64,000 bases of DNA from Edaphochlamys debaryana (GCA_016858145.1 JAEHOE010000002.1:992001-1056000); one strand, 5' to 3'. Counted from the first letter of the stretch, positions 39,329-51,154 are shown. Numbers and translations are program-made. Notes: generated by a model not told the origin, from the sequence alone.

Positions 39329-41106
39329 TGGCCGAACTTGCACTGGGGGAGGACAGGCGGGGACAGGTGACAGGCACTACGAGGACAAGCGCTTGGAGCG
39401 GGACTGAGGGAGTTCGGTGAGGGAGCCAGTGTGTCGCATGAGTACATGCGTTGTGAACATGTGAAGGCTGCACCGCACACGGGTGCTGGTTATGCGGCAC
39501 CGTGCGTGAACGGGCGAAGCGAGGCTGATGCAAGGCCGCCCAGGTGATTGAGGCGAGGTGGAGCAACCGTTCGCAGAGGATCAGTTCGGAGGGCGGCGGC
39601 GGCGGCACCCCAGAGGGCCTCGCAAGATGCATGGGAGGTAATGCGAGAATGATGACAACGGTGTTCTGTCCTCCTCAGGACAGGGAAAAGGGCTGAGCCC
39701 CAAACCCCGCGAGGCTGGGCAGCACTGGGGCCGCGCAATGAACTGGGGCCGCGCAATCAAGCACACCGCCCCACAGCGCCGGAACGCCGCCATCAGTTGG
39801 GGGCCTTTGCAACCCCGCAATGCCGGACACGGGGTAATCGGCGGGCGGCTCAGCCCAAAAATGATGGCAGAAATCCCCCGAGTTGCATCTTGCAATGGCC
39901 CCAGGCCCCTTTCAGGACAGGCAGCCGGAGGCAGGAGGTGGGGCACGTGATGAGCTGCCTGTGGCGCAGGGCGTCATCTGCATGTTGAGGGGGCTGACTG
40001 ATGTGTAGGGGCCAGACACGCGGGACACGGGTGCGGGTCTGGCCAAGGTGTGCGGGTGCTACCGCGGGGGCTGTCGTCAACGTTTAGATCCAGTGAAACG
40101 GCGCGGGGGCTATGCCCGCCTCCCCACAGGCCCTGTCACGGCCTCCTCCCCTGATCTGCCCCAGGAGAGGCCAGCCAAGCGCAGCAGGCAGCAAGGGACG
40201 TGGCGAGCCTGAAGAAGCACTTGGAGAAGCTGCGCGCCCGGAAGTGCAGGCCCCTCCGTGGTCGGGAGGAGAAGGAGCTCGGGCCCAAGCGGCCGAGAAG
40301 GGTGGAGAAGATGTAGACGTCCGAAAGTCGGAGGGCGAGTCGTCGGGGGGGCTGACTGATGTGGCGGGGCGTCGGGGGCCGGACACGCACGCGAGTGGCG
40401 AAGTCCGAAGGTCGGAACCGGGAAGGTGAGTCGTCGGGCGACGCCTCCGCGGACCTTGACGTCTCGGCTTGTACTGTGGCTCAACCCGCTGTGAGCTCGC
40501 CGATGCAACCTCTGCCGTGTTTGGGCGACTTAGAACGCCGTCCTTGCGACATCCTGTAATCGCCCACCGTTTCCCGGGACTCAACCCGCGACGCTCTGCG
40601 GGCTGCCATCAAGCTTCGAGGCGCTGTGTGTCGTTGAAGCTCCCCGGTCTGTTGGGCAAGCGGTAGTGAGCTGCTCGTGCGCGGGCATACCTGGCAACAA
40701 GCCTAGAGGTCGCACTCCATAGCCCTTCGCCGATAGCGCCACCTCATACATACCGTCATACAGAACTCCAGGCATCCGGAACTTGCAACGCCCGCTTCCA
40801 CACCCTTGCACACGCACCCCCTGGCCGGGGCCTTGGCCCCGCGGCACTGCACCGACACGCTCACTTCAGCACTGGCCCTATACCCTATACAAACGCACTC
40901 CAATCATCCGGTGGACTTGAATAGCTCAGCGTTGCAGAGCGTGGCGCTGCTGCCACCCCGCAATGACCCAACTCACGCCGGAAGATGGCGAGTGCATTGA
41001 ACTGAGCGCTGAGCTGTGCTGCTGCCACGCCTGACGCTGCGCTGGGCAAAGGACTCTGCCCTGAGCCCGTCGAGCAGCAAATTCCTCTGGTGCCCGCGGT
41101 GAGCCC
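39329..41106. other. Intergenic spacer holding the orphan exon
   Basis: Apart from the segment at 40165-40316 I see no gene. A ~35-bp motif, CTGACTGATGTG then GGCCnGACACGC, occurs near 39998-40020 and 40352-40385. The gene-head duplicate unit starts at the right end, about 41107. Confidence 0.4.
40165..40316 (+). other. Orphan coiled-coil exon-like segment
   Basis: A good acceptor (CTGCCCCAG at 40156-40164) precedes 50 in-frame codons ending in TAG. The peptide (AQQAARDVASLKKHLEKLRA and on) is a strong basic coiled coil, unlike random translation of this DNA. TGTAA at 40555-40559 follows. It may be an alternative last exon of the coiled-coil gene at 37352-39328, or a fragment of a lost gene or element. 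No partner exon was found with certainty. Confidence 0.35.
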
Positions 41107-41485
41107 CAGGAGCGGCGATGCGCTTCTCTTGCACTATCACGATGTCGGTGATGCAACTGTGTTGGGCGAGAGGTCGCGCTGCTCCCGCTCAGCTCTGCTT
41201 CCAGCTATGGGGCTACTGCGGGTTGCGCCCGAGGCGCGGCTATCGCGCAACCTCGGCTCTCAATCAAAGCCGAGCAACTTGTGCTTGCTTAGAACGCTTC
41301 CGCGCCTCACGTGCCCGCGGTTTGCAAACCTGCGCCGGCGAGCTGTTACTCTCGTTCGTGGGGCCCGCAGGCAGGGCTACCCCAAGAACGGCGCAGCCGG
41401 CCAGGAAGTCTGCGGCCATGAAAGGAGGAGGCAGCGGGCGCAAGGGGCGGTCTAAAGGCGGGGCGGACGACGCCGAGGGCGTCCG
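41107..41485 (+). repeat. Gene-head repeat, original unit (promoter, 5' UTR, start of exon 1)
   Basis: This ~380-bp unit, from CCAGGAGCGGCGATGCGC to the middle of exon 1 of the homeodomain-like gene, is repeated at about 45697-46082 with roughly 95% identity over most of its length. The ATG at 41418 corresponds to 46011. Confidence 0.9.
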
Positions 41486-44400
41486 GAGCGCCGGCTCGGC
41501 GGACCGCTCGGATAGGGACCGGCGCCCGCTCCGCTTCTGGCAGGTGCGCTCCTTGCGTCGTTGAGTGGTCATGATGCAGACTCTGGGCCTTTGCCAGCAG
41601 CCCCCTGTGCCTCGCGCGACCTGTATGGCCGTGCCGTCGGTCGCCATCTAACGCTCAGCTACCCCCGCGCCATGCCAACACGCCTTTCGCTGCCCGTCAT
41701 ATCCTTGCCCTGGGCCGCCCCTTCCGCCACGCACCTTGAACCGCAGCCGTTCAATGACTGGTGGCGCGGAGAGCTCGACCGCCTAGGCCGGCGACCCAAC
41801 GCCCAGGAGATCCTGACCTGGTACAACGAGCATGCTGTGGGCATCTGGGGCACCGACCAGACGCCGTCTCTTCAAGAAACTCGCGTTCACGCCAAGTGCT
41901 TGCGCAGCCTGCCACTGGTTCGGGACTACTTCCGCAAGTGGGTGGGGGCCTGGAGGCTGGGCATGCTTGACGGGGTTCCAGAGGCAGTTCCAGGACGCAG
42001 GCATCGTTAGCCGACCCACATGACGAGTCCATGACACACGCCGCCGTTCATCGTTGCCCCAACCCCGCCGATCTCTTCTGCAGCTATCGAGCCAAGAAGC
42101 GCTCCATCAGCGAGCGGGTGGGTGGGAGGTGGCCGGTGCTTCGTCTTCCCTGCAGGCCTGCGCCTCCTGTGCTGCCTCCGCTCTCCTATCTGTGGCGGCC
42201 CCAACTAGAACGCGACAGCCTTGACCAACTTACGTCCTCCCTCATTGACTTGTGCCACAGTCTGGGAGCGGCGCGCCGGGAGATGATGCCGAGTACTACC
42301 CGGATGACGGCAGCGGCGGCGCCGACGCCGACCCAGATTACCAGCCCGGCGGCACGCATCGCGCGCACGGCCGCGGCGGCGGCGGCGCTGGCGGCGGCGG
42401 CAGCGGCGACCTAGACGAGGGCGAGGCGGAGAGCGGCGACCTAGACGACGACGCTGACCCCGACGATGAGGATCCCCGGGAACGCAGCGCCGCCGCCGCC
42501 GCCGCCGGCCTGACGCAGCTGGCCAACCTTCAGCGCGCCGTCGGCACGCCCGGCGGCGGCGCCGGAGGCTCCGCGGCGGCGGCGGCGGCGGCCGTCAGCA
42601 CGCCAGTCAAAGGCACGCCCGGCGCCAGCTCGATGCCGCTTGCGGATCTGCTGCAGTCCAGTAACCACCCGGGGCTTCCGCCACTGTCAACCGTGCTGAG
42701 TCACCCGGCGGCGGCGGCAGCGCTGTGGTCGGCGCAGCAGGCGGCGGCGGCAGCGGCCGGCGACACCGCCGGCAGCACCGCCGGCACGCCGGTTTCGGGG
42801 ACCGGCGGCGCCGTGGCAGCGGAGCTCCTCCGCAGCATCACGATGCAGCAGATCCAGCAGGCGGCTGCCGTACAGCAGCAGCTAGCGCTGGCCGCGCTCG
42901 CTCAGAACCTGGCGCTGACGAGGGCGGTGCAGAACACGGCCGGGTTCGGAAGCCCGCCCCGGCCCGGTGCCGCCTCGGCCGCTACCGCTGTCGGTAGCGG
43001 CGGCGGCTCGCCGCATCGCGCTGGGGGCCGGCCGGGTGCAGCAGAGCAGGGGGAGGAGGCGGCGGGGCCGCGGGCGCAGGGCGCAGCGGAGGAGGACGCG
43101 GGGGCAGGCGGCGGCGGCGGCGGCGGCCTGCGGCGGAGGGGCTCCGGCGACGACACCACGACGGAGCGAACCGGCGGGCGCGGCACCGGCGGCGGCGCGC
43201 GGCCGCCAGCCGGCGCCGAGTCGGCCGCAGAAGCGTTGTCACCCGCGCCGGGTCGTGCCAAGCGGCGGAGAGGCGCCGCGCCGGAGCGATACCGTGACGG
43301 TGCTGACGATAGCCGGATCGAGGAGGTGGCGGAAGCTGCTGAGGAGGCGCGGCTGACGTCAGCGGATGCGGACTTGGACGTGGATGACCCTGCGGAGGGT
43401 GGCCAGCCGGGACCGTCGGGGAGGGGCGCCGGCGGCGGGGCAACCTACGGCAGCAGGCGGGGGCAGCAGGCCGCGGGCAGCCGCGCGCGCCGGGGCGGTC
43501 GTGTGGGCGGAGCAGCGGCGGGGCCCACGGCAGCGGCCAAGGCGGGCGGCGGCAGGCGCCAGTCCGGGGGCGGGGCGCGCGGCGGCGGTGCGGCAGAGGG
43601 CGACGGCGCGTACGGCATGTACGGCGGAGACGAGGATCCCGCGCTCAGTGTGGAGCCTCTGGATCGGGGCGTTCTCGTGTCCTTGAGCCGCGATCAGCTC
43701 GTGGAGCGAGTGCTGGTACTCCAGGTGCGACACCTGCGCAGGCTCTTAGCTAGCAGCACATGTGCCTGGCAGTAACGCTGGAGTGGATGCGCTTTCGCTG
43801 CTCACGCAACGCCCATTTGATGCGTGTTGGCCTCTCCCTTGACGCTGCTTCCTTCTTGCCGATGCCCCTTTGCCCCTTTCTTGGCTCTGCCCTCGCCTCC
43901 GCCCCCCGCAGGCTCACCTGCAGCTGATGCAGTCGCTCCAGGCGCAGAGGGAGCAGGCGCTACTGCAGAGCCAGAGCGTGCAGCGCCCGCCCTCGCCCAC
44001 AGCGCAGCCCTCGTCCGCGCCGCCGGCGCCGCAGCAGTCGCAGCCGCGGGAGCAGCCGGCGCGCGAGCCGCCACAGGTCAAGCGGGAGGACCCCGAGAGC
44101 CTCACGCCACTCACGTCCGCCACGCCGCCGGATTCCGCGCGCGCGGGCGAGTCTACCCCCCCGCCGCCGCAGCGGCAGCAGCCCACGCCGCCGCGCCGCT
44201 CGCCGGAGACGCAGGCGCAGTCGATGCCGGGACCGGACTCGGGTGCAGGGCAGGGGCAGGGGCAGAAGGAGGAGCAGTGCTCGGGGCAGGGGCAGGGGCA
44301 GTCCCATGGAGGAGCGCCAAGAGCGCAGCAGGAGTTGCCGGCGCAAGCCGCGCTACAGCAGCAGCAGCAGGAGGAGGAGGCGACGCTGGCGCAGGAGCAG

Positions 44401-44652
44401 GGGGCGGGGTCGTTAGGGCGCGCTCTCGAGCAGCCGCCGCAACCGCCCCAACCGCCACGGACCGAGGCGAGGGCCCATGCGGAGGCCGAGGAGAAGCAGC
44501 ACTCTAGTCAGGGGCCTTCGATGGCTCCGCCGCTCACGCCGCCGCCGCCACCGCTGCCTGTCACGGTTGTGGTGGTGCATGCCACTTCAGTGCCGGCGGC
44601 GGTGGGTGTGCCCGAGGAGCCGCCAATCCTGACGGCTGGTCTGTGTGCGTAA
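41418..44652 (+). CDS. Nuclear protein with homeodomain-like segment and long disordered regions
   Basis: Exons are 41418-41543, 41747-41937, 42084-42117, 42261-43724 and 43912-44652; phases agree and give about 851 residues. Exons 1-3 encode a basic start (MKGGGSGRKGRS), then a compact helical segment: PFNDWWRGELDRLGRRP, EILTWYNEH, and RSLPLVRDYFR joined to N-Y-R-A-K-K-R-S. The spacing of three helices ending in a basic Y-F-R-N-Y-R-A-K-K-R helix resembles a divergent homeodomain. The very large fourth exon is Gly/Ala/Asp-rich and disordered, with an Ala/Gln helix (SITMQQIQQAAAVQQQLALA) and a short coiled coil (SRDQLVERVLVLQ, then AHLQLMQSLQAQRE). The last exon is Pro/Gln-rich, like activation domains. 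Transcriptional regulation is the inference. I do not recognise the family. Confidence 0.7.
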
Positions 44653-45059
44653 CGCCCCCGAGTCGAGGAGATTACACGATACGGAGGCTATACGTCGCAC
44701 GGCAGCTGTGCGATTGTGCGACCTCGCAGCGCTGAAGTGCGCGACTCCGAAATCAAGCCTCACGAATGTCCATGCGCCATGTCCTAAAACTGTCCATACA
44801 AGCGCCAACAGAGCTAGTGTTTGCACTCACCTCGAGCGGCTTCCGTCCGGGCTAAGCATGAGCCGCAATTAGGTTTAGACACTCAGGCCGGGCGCTGAAG
44901 AAGCACCCCTACAGCCGGCCAAAGAGCTTCGAATGTGTGTGAGCGATGTACGATTGTACTTCGTTCGCCCTTGCGGATTTGGATGTGGGTTGCCGTACCT
45001 ACACACGGCAGGGCAGGAAAGCTGTCACCGGGAGCAATGCCCTTGCGCCATCCCGAGCC

Positions 45060-45125
45060 CTCTTCTTTCTCTCTTTCTCTCCTTCCTACCTTCCTCTTCT
45101 CCATACCTTTCTCTTTCTTTCTCAG
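45060..45125 (+). repeat. Polypyrimidine tract
   Basis: About 65 bases of almost pure C/T, mostly TTTCTCTC-type units, in the intergenic region downstream of the homeodomain-like gene. Confidence 0.8.
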
Positions 45126-45696
45126 TCTTTTGCATGGCGCACCGGACGCTGGGTCGCGTCTGGCATGGCGTGGTGGGACGGGATTGGTCTGACGGGAAAT
45201 ACCGCCGGAAGGTACTGGGACTCGGGTGGCGTAGATCTGATGGGTTTGATGTATGGGGGCCAATATCTCAGGACGCTAGTACAGGATAGGCTGTAGGGAG
45301 AGACGGCAGGGCAGGGAAGAGTCTTCCAGGAGTGTCGTCGTGGCGTCTAAAGGTTGCTAAGCCAGGCAGGGCCCTTGATGCCCGAAATTTGGGTTCGGGT
45401 GCTGTCATGTTCGTGTTTGAGGGTGTTGTTCAGGGTGTATTCTGCCACGGCGATGGCGCCCTGAGGGTCGGACGGCTTTGTGGGGTATGTTAAGAGACGA
45501 TGATTATGCAACACACGTTACGGCTGGGCCGCCCGCTGTTGCCGCCGCCGCCAGCGCCACAATTGCCGGCAGCGTCACCGTAAACGCCTTCGGCACGACC
45601 AGCGTTGCTCTCTTCCGTTGGCCTGAGTGCGGAGGGCCCTGCACTTTCAAGCCCGGAACAGTACTGAGGCTACGCACTCTCCGTCACGCTGTCACC

Positions 45697-46082
45697 CAGG
45701 AGCTGCGATGCGGTTCTCTTGCACTATCACGATGTCGGTGATGCAGCTGTGTTGGGCGAGAGGTCGCGCTGCTCCCGAGCGGGGCTATGGGGCTTCCAGC
45801 TATGGGGCTACTGCGGGTTGCGCCCGAGGCGCGGCTATCGCGCAACCTCGGCTCTCAATCAAAGCCGAGCAACTTGTGCTTGCTTAGAACGCTTCCGCGC
45901 CTCACGTGCCCGCGGTTTGCAAACCTGCGCCGGCGAGCTGGTACTCGTTCGTGGGGCCCGCAGGCAGGGCTACCCCAAGAACGGCGCAGCCGGCCAGGAA
46001 GTCTGCGGCCATGAAAGGAGGAGGCAGCGGGCGCAAGGGGCGGTCTAATGGCGGGGCGGACGACGCCGAGGGCGTCTGGAGC
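45697..46082 (+). repeat. Gene-head repeat, displaced copy
   Basis: This is the second copy of the promoter/exon 1 unit at 41107-41485. It keeps the ATG (46011) and the first ~22 codons of exon 1 (MKGGGSGRKGRS, with one K to N change). It then leaves the homology with a different frame that stays open to 46307. No later exons of the parent gene follow. Confidence 0.88.
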
Positions 46083-46140
46083 GAGGGTGCTCGGCTTATC
46101 AGTGGCGGTCATCTTGCGAGCCAAGGAGCCGGTGGTCAAC

Positions 46141-46145
46141 TTACA
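46141..46145 (-). terminator. TGTAA polyadenylation signal of the IPI1/TEX10-like gene
   Basis: TTACA on the plus strand is TGTAA on the coding strand, about 200 bases past the stop codon at 46348. It lies just beyond the displaced gene-head repeat, so that repeat falls across the end of this transcript. Confidence 0.6.
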
Positions 46146-46347
46146 GCCTCGCCGACTCATGCATCCCTGCTTGCATGCCCGTGCATGCGCGCTACGGCCA
46201 AGCGCATGCGTCCATTCGCGGCAGCACTGCGGACGTCGTTCTCAGCGCACTTGAGCGCATCCTGGGTCCAAATGGCCTGCGCTTTGACAGCCCCTCACGG
46301 GCTCTGAGCACTCCTAGCAGCACCCCCATCTGCAGACCCCCGCCAGC

Positions 46348-49300
46348 CTACGCCTGCGTCCTGGCCCCATACAAGTCTGCCACCGTCTGCGTCAGCCGTT
46401 GCCCCTCCACCCCACACGCCGCAGCGTTCTCCGCTGCCACAGGTCCCGCCGCCGCTGCCGCCGGCAGAGCCCGCACCGCCGCCACCAGCCCGCCGGCCGC
46501 TGCCACCACCGCCTCCCGCTCCGCTGCCGCCGCCGCCAGCGCCGACCGCACCGCCGGCAGCCGCACCGCCGCCGCCGCCAGCCTCAGCGCCGCGAGCGCC
46601 GCCGCGTGCAGCGGCACCCGCCCGACGGCGCTTTCACGACCCTGGCCCGTCGCGGCCGCCGCCGCACTGCCGCCAGCAGCATACTTGCCGAGGAGCTCCG
46701 TCAGCTGCCGTACGACGCCAACCGCCAACGACGGCTGCTGCGACAGCAGCTGCAGCACTGGCGCCAGCGCCGCCGTCGCCGCCGCCTCGTCGCCGCCCGC
46801 CGCCGCCGCCGCCGCCAGCTCCACGCCGCACAGCGCCGCCGCCGCGGGCAGCGTCGCCGCCAGCGCCTTGGGCACGCCCGGGCCCCCGCCGCGGCCCGCC
46901 TCCGCCAGCGCCGCCTCCGCCAGCCGCACCAGGCTGTACCGCTGCACCCTGGCGGCGCCGCCGCCGACGGAGCCCCCCTCCGCCAGCGGCAGCGCCGCCA
47001 GCTGCGGCGCCAGCACCGTCAGCAGCGCGCCCGGCCCGCCCAACCCACCAAGCGCCAGCGTCACTCCATCCACCACCGCCTTCCGCCGCGCCCAGCCCGC
47101 CGTCAGGTCGCTGCCATCCGGCGCCAGCACCCTCTGCCCGTGCTGTGGCCCGAACAGGACCGACAGGAGCCAGCTGGCGGCGAGGGCGGCGTCGGAGCCG
47201 CCGGCGGCCAGGCGGGACAGCGTCACGTCCAGGAGCCGAAGGGCCAGCGGCGCCGGCAGCGCCGAGGAGGAGAGCGCCGCCGCCAGGGGCTTCAGCAGGG
47301 CCGCGCCGGGGGGGCCTGTGGGGCGGGGCGGGTTGCACCGGCGAAGGTGGAGGTGAGGCCAAGCGGGAAAAGCGAACTCCCACAACCCTGCCACAACATC
47401 ACGTTAGGAGGTACCCCTCGGTACGCGCACAAGCCGACCCGTCCACAACCCAAGCACCCCGCCCCGCGACCCCCAAAGCCATGCCCTCGCGCACGCGCTT
47501 GCACTGCACTTCTGCCCCGCGTACCTGTGTGGTAGAGCAGATCGATCGCCACAGCACCCACGCCCGCCGGCAGCTTCCCCACCACCCCCGGCAGCACCAC
47601 CAACACGCCCTCGGCCCCCGCCGCCGCCGCCGCGGGAACGCCCGGGTCGTCGGACCCGCAGCCCTCCGCGCCGCCGCCACCCGCCCCGGCGGCGGCGGCT
47701 TTGAGCGCGGCTTTGGCTGCCTTGGGCGGCAGCTGGGTTCCGAAGAGGGGGGCAAGCTGGGGCTGCAGGGTGGCGCCCAGGAAGGTGGCCATGGTCGAGC
47801 CTGGGGGGTGGATGGGTGGGTGGGTGGGTGGGTGATGAGAGGAGGATGGCGGCAGCGGTCTGGAGCCAAGGGCTTCGGGTAGTGAGGGGCGAGCCAGCTG
47901 AGAGCCGACCCCACTGGAGCGCCGACGGGCCCACGTGCCTTCCTGCGCAACAGACCGTCCTGCCCGCCCTCAACCCCCCTCCCCACGCCCCAGCTCCATG
48001 CCTCACCCCCAGTACCCATCCTCACGCCAGCCCAACGCCACCACCCCAGCCCAAGCCCCAGCCCCAAGCCCTCAGCCTCACCCGGCGCCGCGAAGCGCGC
48101 TGCGTCCATAAGCAGGGCCAGGGCGGCCGCGGAGGCCTCGGGCGCACCGCCCCCCGCCTCCCACAGCAGCTTGGGCAGCGGCGCCAGCCAGCCGCTCACC
48201 ACGCCGTCCTCCAGAAACAGACGGCCTGCGGGGTGGGTGGGGGTGAAGGATGCTAAAGCCAATGGCGGGATCGGCTGAATGCCGGCGGCGCGCGGGTGTG
48301 CTGGATCGCCAGTGTGTGGTGCGGGTGCGGGAGGGGTCAAGTGCAAGGACCGCGAAAGCGGGAACTGCATTATCCGCGGGCGCGGCATGGATGCAAGCTG
48401 GATCAAGGCGGCAGCAAGCAAGTGGTTATCAAACCCTTACCCGCGAGCGCGGCACGGAGCAGCCCGTGCTGCATGCGGATCGCCGCCACCCTCGCCGCCG
48501 ACCGCGGCGGCTGCCGCTCCGCAAACGCCGCCACCGCCGCCATGAGCCGCTGCGCGCCGCCGCCGTCGAGCGACGTCACCGCCGCCGCCACCGCCGCCAG
48601 CAGCGCGTCCGACGCGCCCGCCGGCAGCGCCGCCGCCCCCGTCGGCGCGCCGACGGCATCAGAGAGCGTGTGGGCGGCCTCTGGCAACAACACGCCGCCC
48701 TCCAAGACCCCGACGTAGTAGGCTACAAGCGTCGGGATCCAGGGAAGGGCCGCCTCCGGCGGCGGCGCCGCCGCGGCGGCGGCGGCGGCGGCTTGCGCCG
48801 CCGCCAGGGGCAGGAAGCGGCAGAGCAGCTCGGAGGACTCGAGGTTGAGCCGCACCAGCGCCTCCGCCGCCGCCGCGCTGGGCTTGACTGGCGGCAGCGT
48901 CGCCGGGAAGGTGGCGGCGACGCGGCGGCCGACGAGGTCGTGCAGCTGTGCCGCCAGCGCCAGCTGCGCCGGCGGCAGCGGCGACGGCGGCGCCAGGCCT
49001 GCCGCCGCCGCCACCGCAGCGGCGCCGTCGGCCGACGGCGGCAGCAGGATGCGGTCGATTAGGGTGTTGGCGGCGGCGGCGATGGTGCCGAGCGCCGTCA
49101 CGCACTCCAGGTCGGGCGCGGAGGAGACCTTGCCCGGGTCGCACTCCAGCCAGGCGTCCATTAGTAAGCCCAGGAGACGAAGGGCGCTCGCCCGTACGTC
49201 AGACGCCGCCGCCAGCGCCGCCGCCATGGTGGTCGCCGGCGCCGGCACCGCCGCCGCGTCGGGCCCGGCGGAGGCGTCACCTGCCGCCGCCGCCACGGCC

Positions 49301-51154
49301 GCCAGCGCCGCCGCCGCCGCCGCCACGCCCTTGCCGCCGCCGCCGCCGGTGCTGCCGACGAGGTGTGAGCTAGTGGCACTCTCGCTCATGCTCACGCTGC
49401 CCCTGCCCTTCTTGCCCCTGCCCTTGTCAGCTGACACCCCGCCGCCTCCGCCTCCGCCTCCACCGCCGCCAGCGCCGCCCTTGGCCCGAGCCTTCGCGGA
49501 TCGTGTGGCTGCGGCGGCCGCTTTGAATTGCTCCTCAAGAGCCGCCATGAGCTCCGCAGGGCCCTTTGTCGGCCGCCTCCCCCGGTCCGCGCCCAGCGGC
49601 GCGCCCCGCCACACGCCGCTCCCCACCACTCCCAGCCCTCCCAGCGCCGCTGCCGCCGCCGCCGCCGCCTGCCTGAGGCTGCTCGGCCCCGGCCCCGCGC
49701 CCTCCGCCGCCGCGCCTCCCGCGCCCGCGCCCTCGGCCTCCATCGCCTCTCCTCCTCCACTCCCACCACTCCCACCCCCACCCCCACCACCGCTCCTTGC
49801 CTCCGGGAAGGCCCGGCGCAGGAAGGAGTCGAGGGCTGTGAGGAGCTTCGTGAGCGCCGCCATGGATTGGGAGCGGATGGAGCGGCCGCGGTGCGGCGCG
49901 GCGAAGAGGTCGCAGAAGTGCGCCAGGCAGGGGGCGAGGAAGCCGTCCAACACGAGGCGGGGGGCGTGGTCCATCTGCAGGCGTTGCGGCCAGGAAGGGG
50001 CGGGGCGTGAGGTCTTCTTCGCGGCCTTCCTCAGGAACTCCCCGTCCCCGGCTCCCAGCCCACACCAAGTCCGAAACTCTCGTCCCCAGCCCCCCGGCCC
50101 CACCCCCCGGCCCCGGCCCCACCAGGCAGTCCAGGAACAGCAGTGCGTCATTGCGCACGTCCAGGCTGAGGTGGGTCATGGCACTGCAAGAGGGGGAGGC
50201 AGGGTATGGGGTGTTTGTTGCTGACCGGGATCGCGCCGACGCCAGGGAAGCAAAGCTTGCGCAGGTATGGGGCAGAGAAAGGATTGGACCCCAACCGGCC
50301 AACCACACTCCTCTCAGTCACTAAGCACGCTGCCGCGGGCCGGACGGTCCCGGCAGGTCCCGTCTGGCCCCGTCTACAGGGTGGGAGCAGGGCAGCCCAC
50401 GTGGCAAACCTTCACACGTGGCATGATGATGACTCACCCACACACGTGGCTCATGAGTACGGGCATGAAGGGCCGCAGGGCGTCCGGCCCCAGCAGGGGG
50501 AGCACTGAGCCGCCCAGGAGAGAGCGCAGCTGCGAGCGCACCCCCGGCTCGCCGTCCACCACTCGCTCCGCAAGCGTCCCAATGACCTGGTACGGCCAGA
50601 GATATTGTACAGGGGGTAAAGCAGGGTGGGTTGTTGGTATACGGTGGAGGGCAGGGATGCGGAAGGGGGTTTGGGGAGGGGCGAGGGTCTGGAGGAGGGG
50701 GGATGCCGCGCACCTGGGCGGCATGCAGCCGCAGTTGGTCGGGGTGACGGGCGAAGAGGTCCGCCAGGCCCTCCAGAGAGTGTTTGCGAGCCTTGTCGTT
50801 GTGGTGCGAGGTCTGGCTGAGCAGCTCCTGTGTGGCGCAGGCGGGAGAGGGATGGGCATGCCAAACGCCGCCGCCGGAAACATACCGGACAGACGACTCG
50901 CGCCCTATCAGCCCTCTCCAAGTGCATACACGGTACTAACAAACCTTGAGCGTGAGGTTCTGGTAGTTCGTGGCCACGCCGCTGCGGTCCTCGCGCACCG
51001 CCTGGCTCGGCAGGTGGATACTCTTTGACGTATAGTCGGTGTTCGTCTCATTCTGCGCCTTCGGAAGCTTCTTGCCAACTTTGTGCTTAACGCGCTTGAA
51101 GTCGACGCCGACGCCAGGGTTGCGCGTCTTCTTACTCTTGGTGGGCTTCCCCAT
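46348..51154 (-). CDS. IPI1: IPI1/TEX10-like pre-ribosome (Rix1 complex) factor
   Basis: Exons are 51154-50945, 50827-50714, 50586-50438, 50183-50123, 49974-48441, 48225-48082, 47800-47525 and 47315-46348; phases agree and give about 1151 residues (human TEX10 929). The N-terminus DFKRVKHKVGKKLPKAQNET, then TSKSIHLPSQ, NLTLKELLSQTSHHNDKAR and the heat-repeat-like GLADLFARHPDQL are hallmarks of the family. THLSLDVRNDALLFLDCL and RSIRSQSMAALTKLL follow. The rest is a long Ala/Leu-rich helical-repeat region with many algal low-complexity inserts (Ala, Gly runs). In yeast and humans this protein works with Rix1/PELP1 and Las1L/SENP3 partners in ITS2 processing and release of pre-60S particles from the nucleolus. 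The C-terminal half is too diverged to assign by eye. Confidence 0.87.
47804..47833 (+). repeat. G-rich (GGGT)n run
   Basis: GGGGGG, then GGAT and five or more GGGT units lie in the intron 47801-48081 of the IPI1/TEX10-like gene, near its acceptor. Four or more G3 tracts with one-base loops can form a G-quadruplex on the plus (template) strand. Confidence 0.8.

Larger units (their letters stand above)
44653..46347. other. Convergent intergenic region with repeats
   Basis: Tail-to-tail spacer between the homeodomain-like gene and the IPI1/TEX10-like gene. It holds a long pyrimidine run (45060-45125), the second copy of the gene-head repeat (45697-46082), and a TGTAA signal for the minus-strand gene. 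No independent gene is convincing. Confidence 0.5.

Noticed and set aside
46347..51000. Long plus-strand frames across the IPI1/TEX10-like gene (Arg/Pro/Ala-rich)
   Set aside because: They are the antisense of Ala/Gly-rich codons. The minus strand shows the conserved N-terminus and consistent exon phases.
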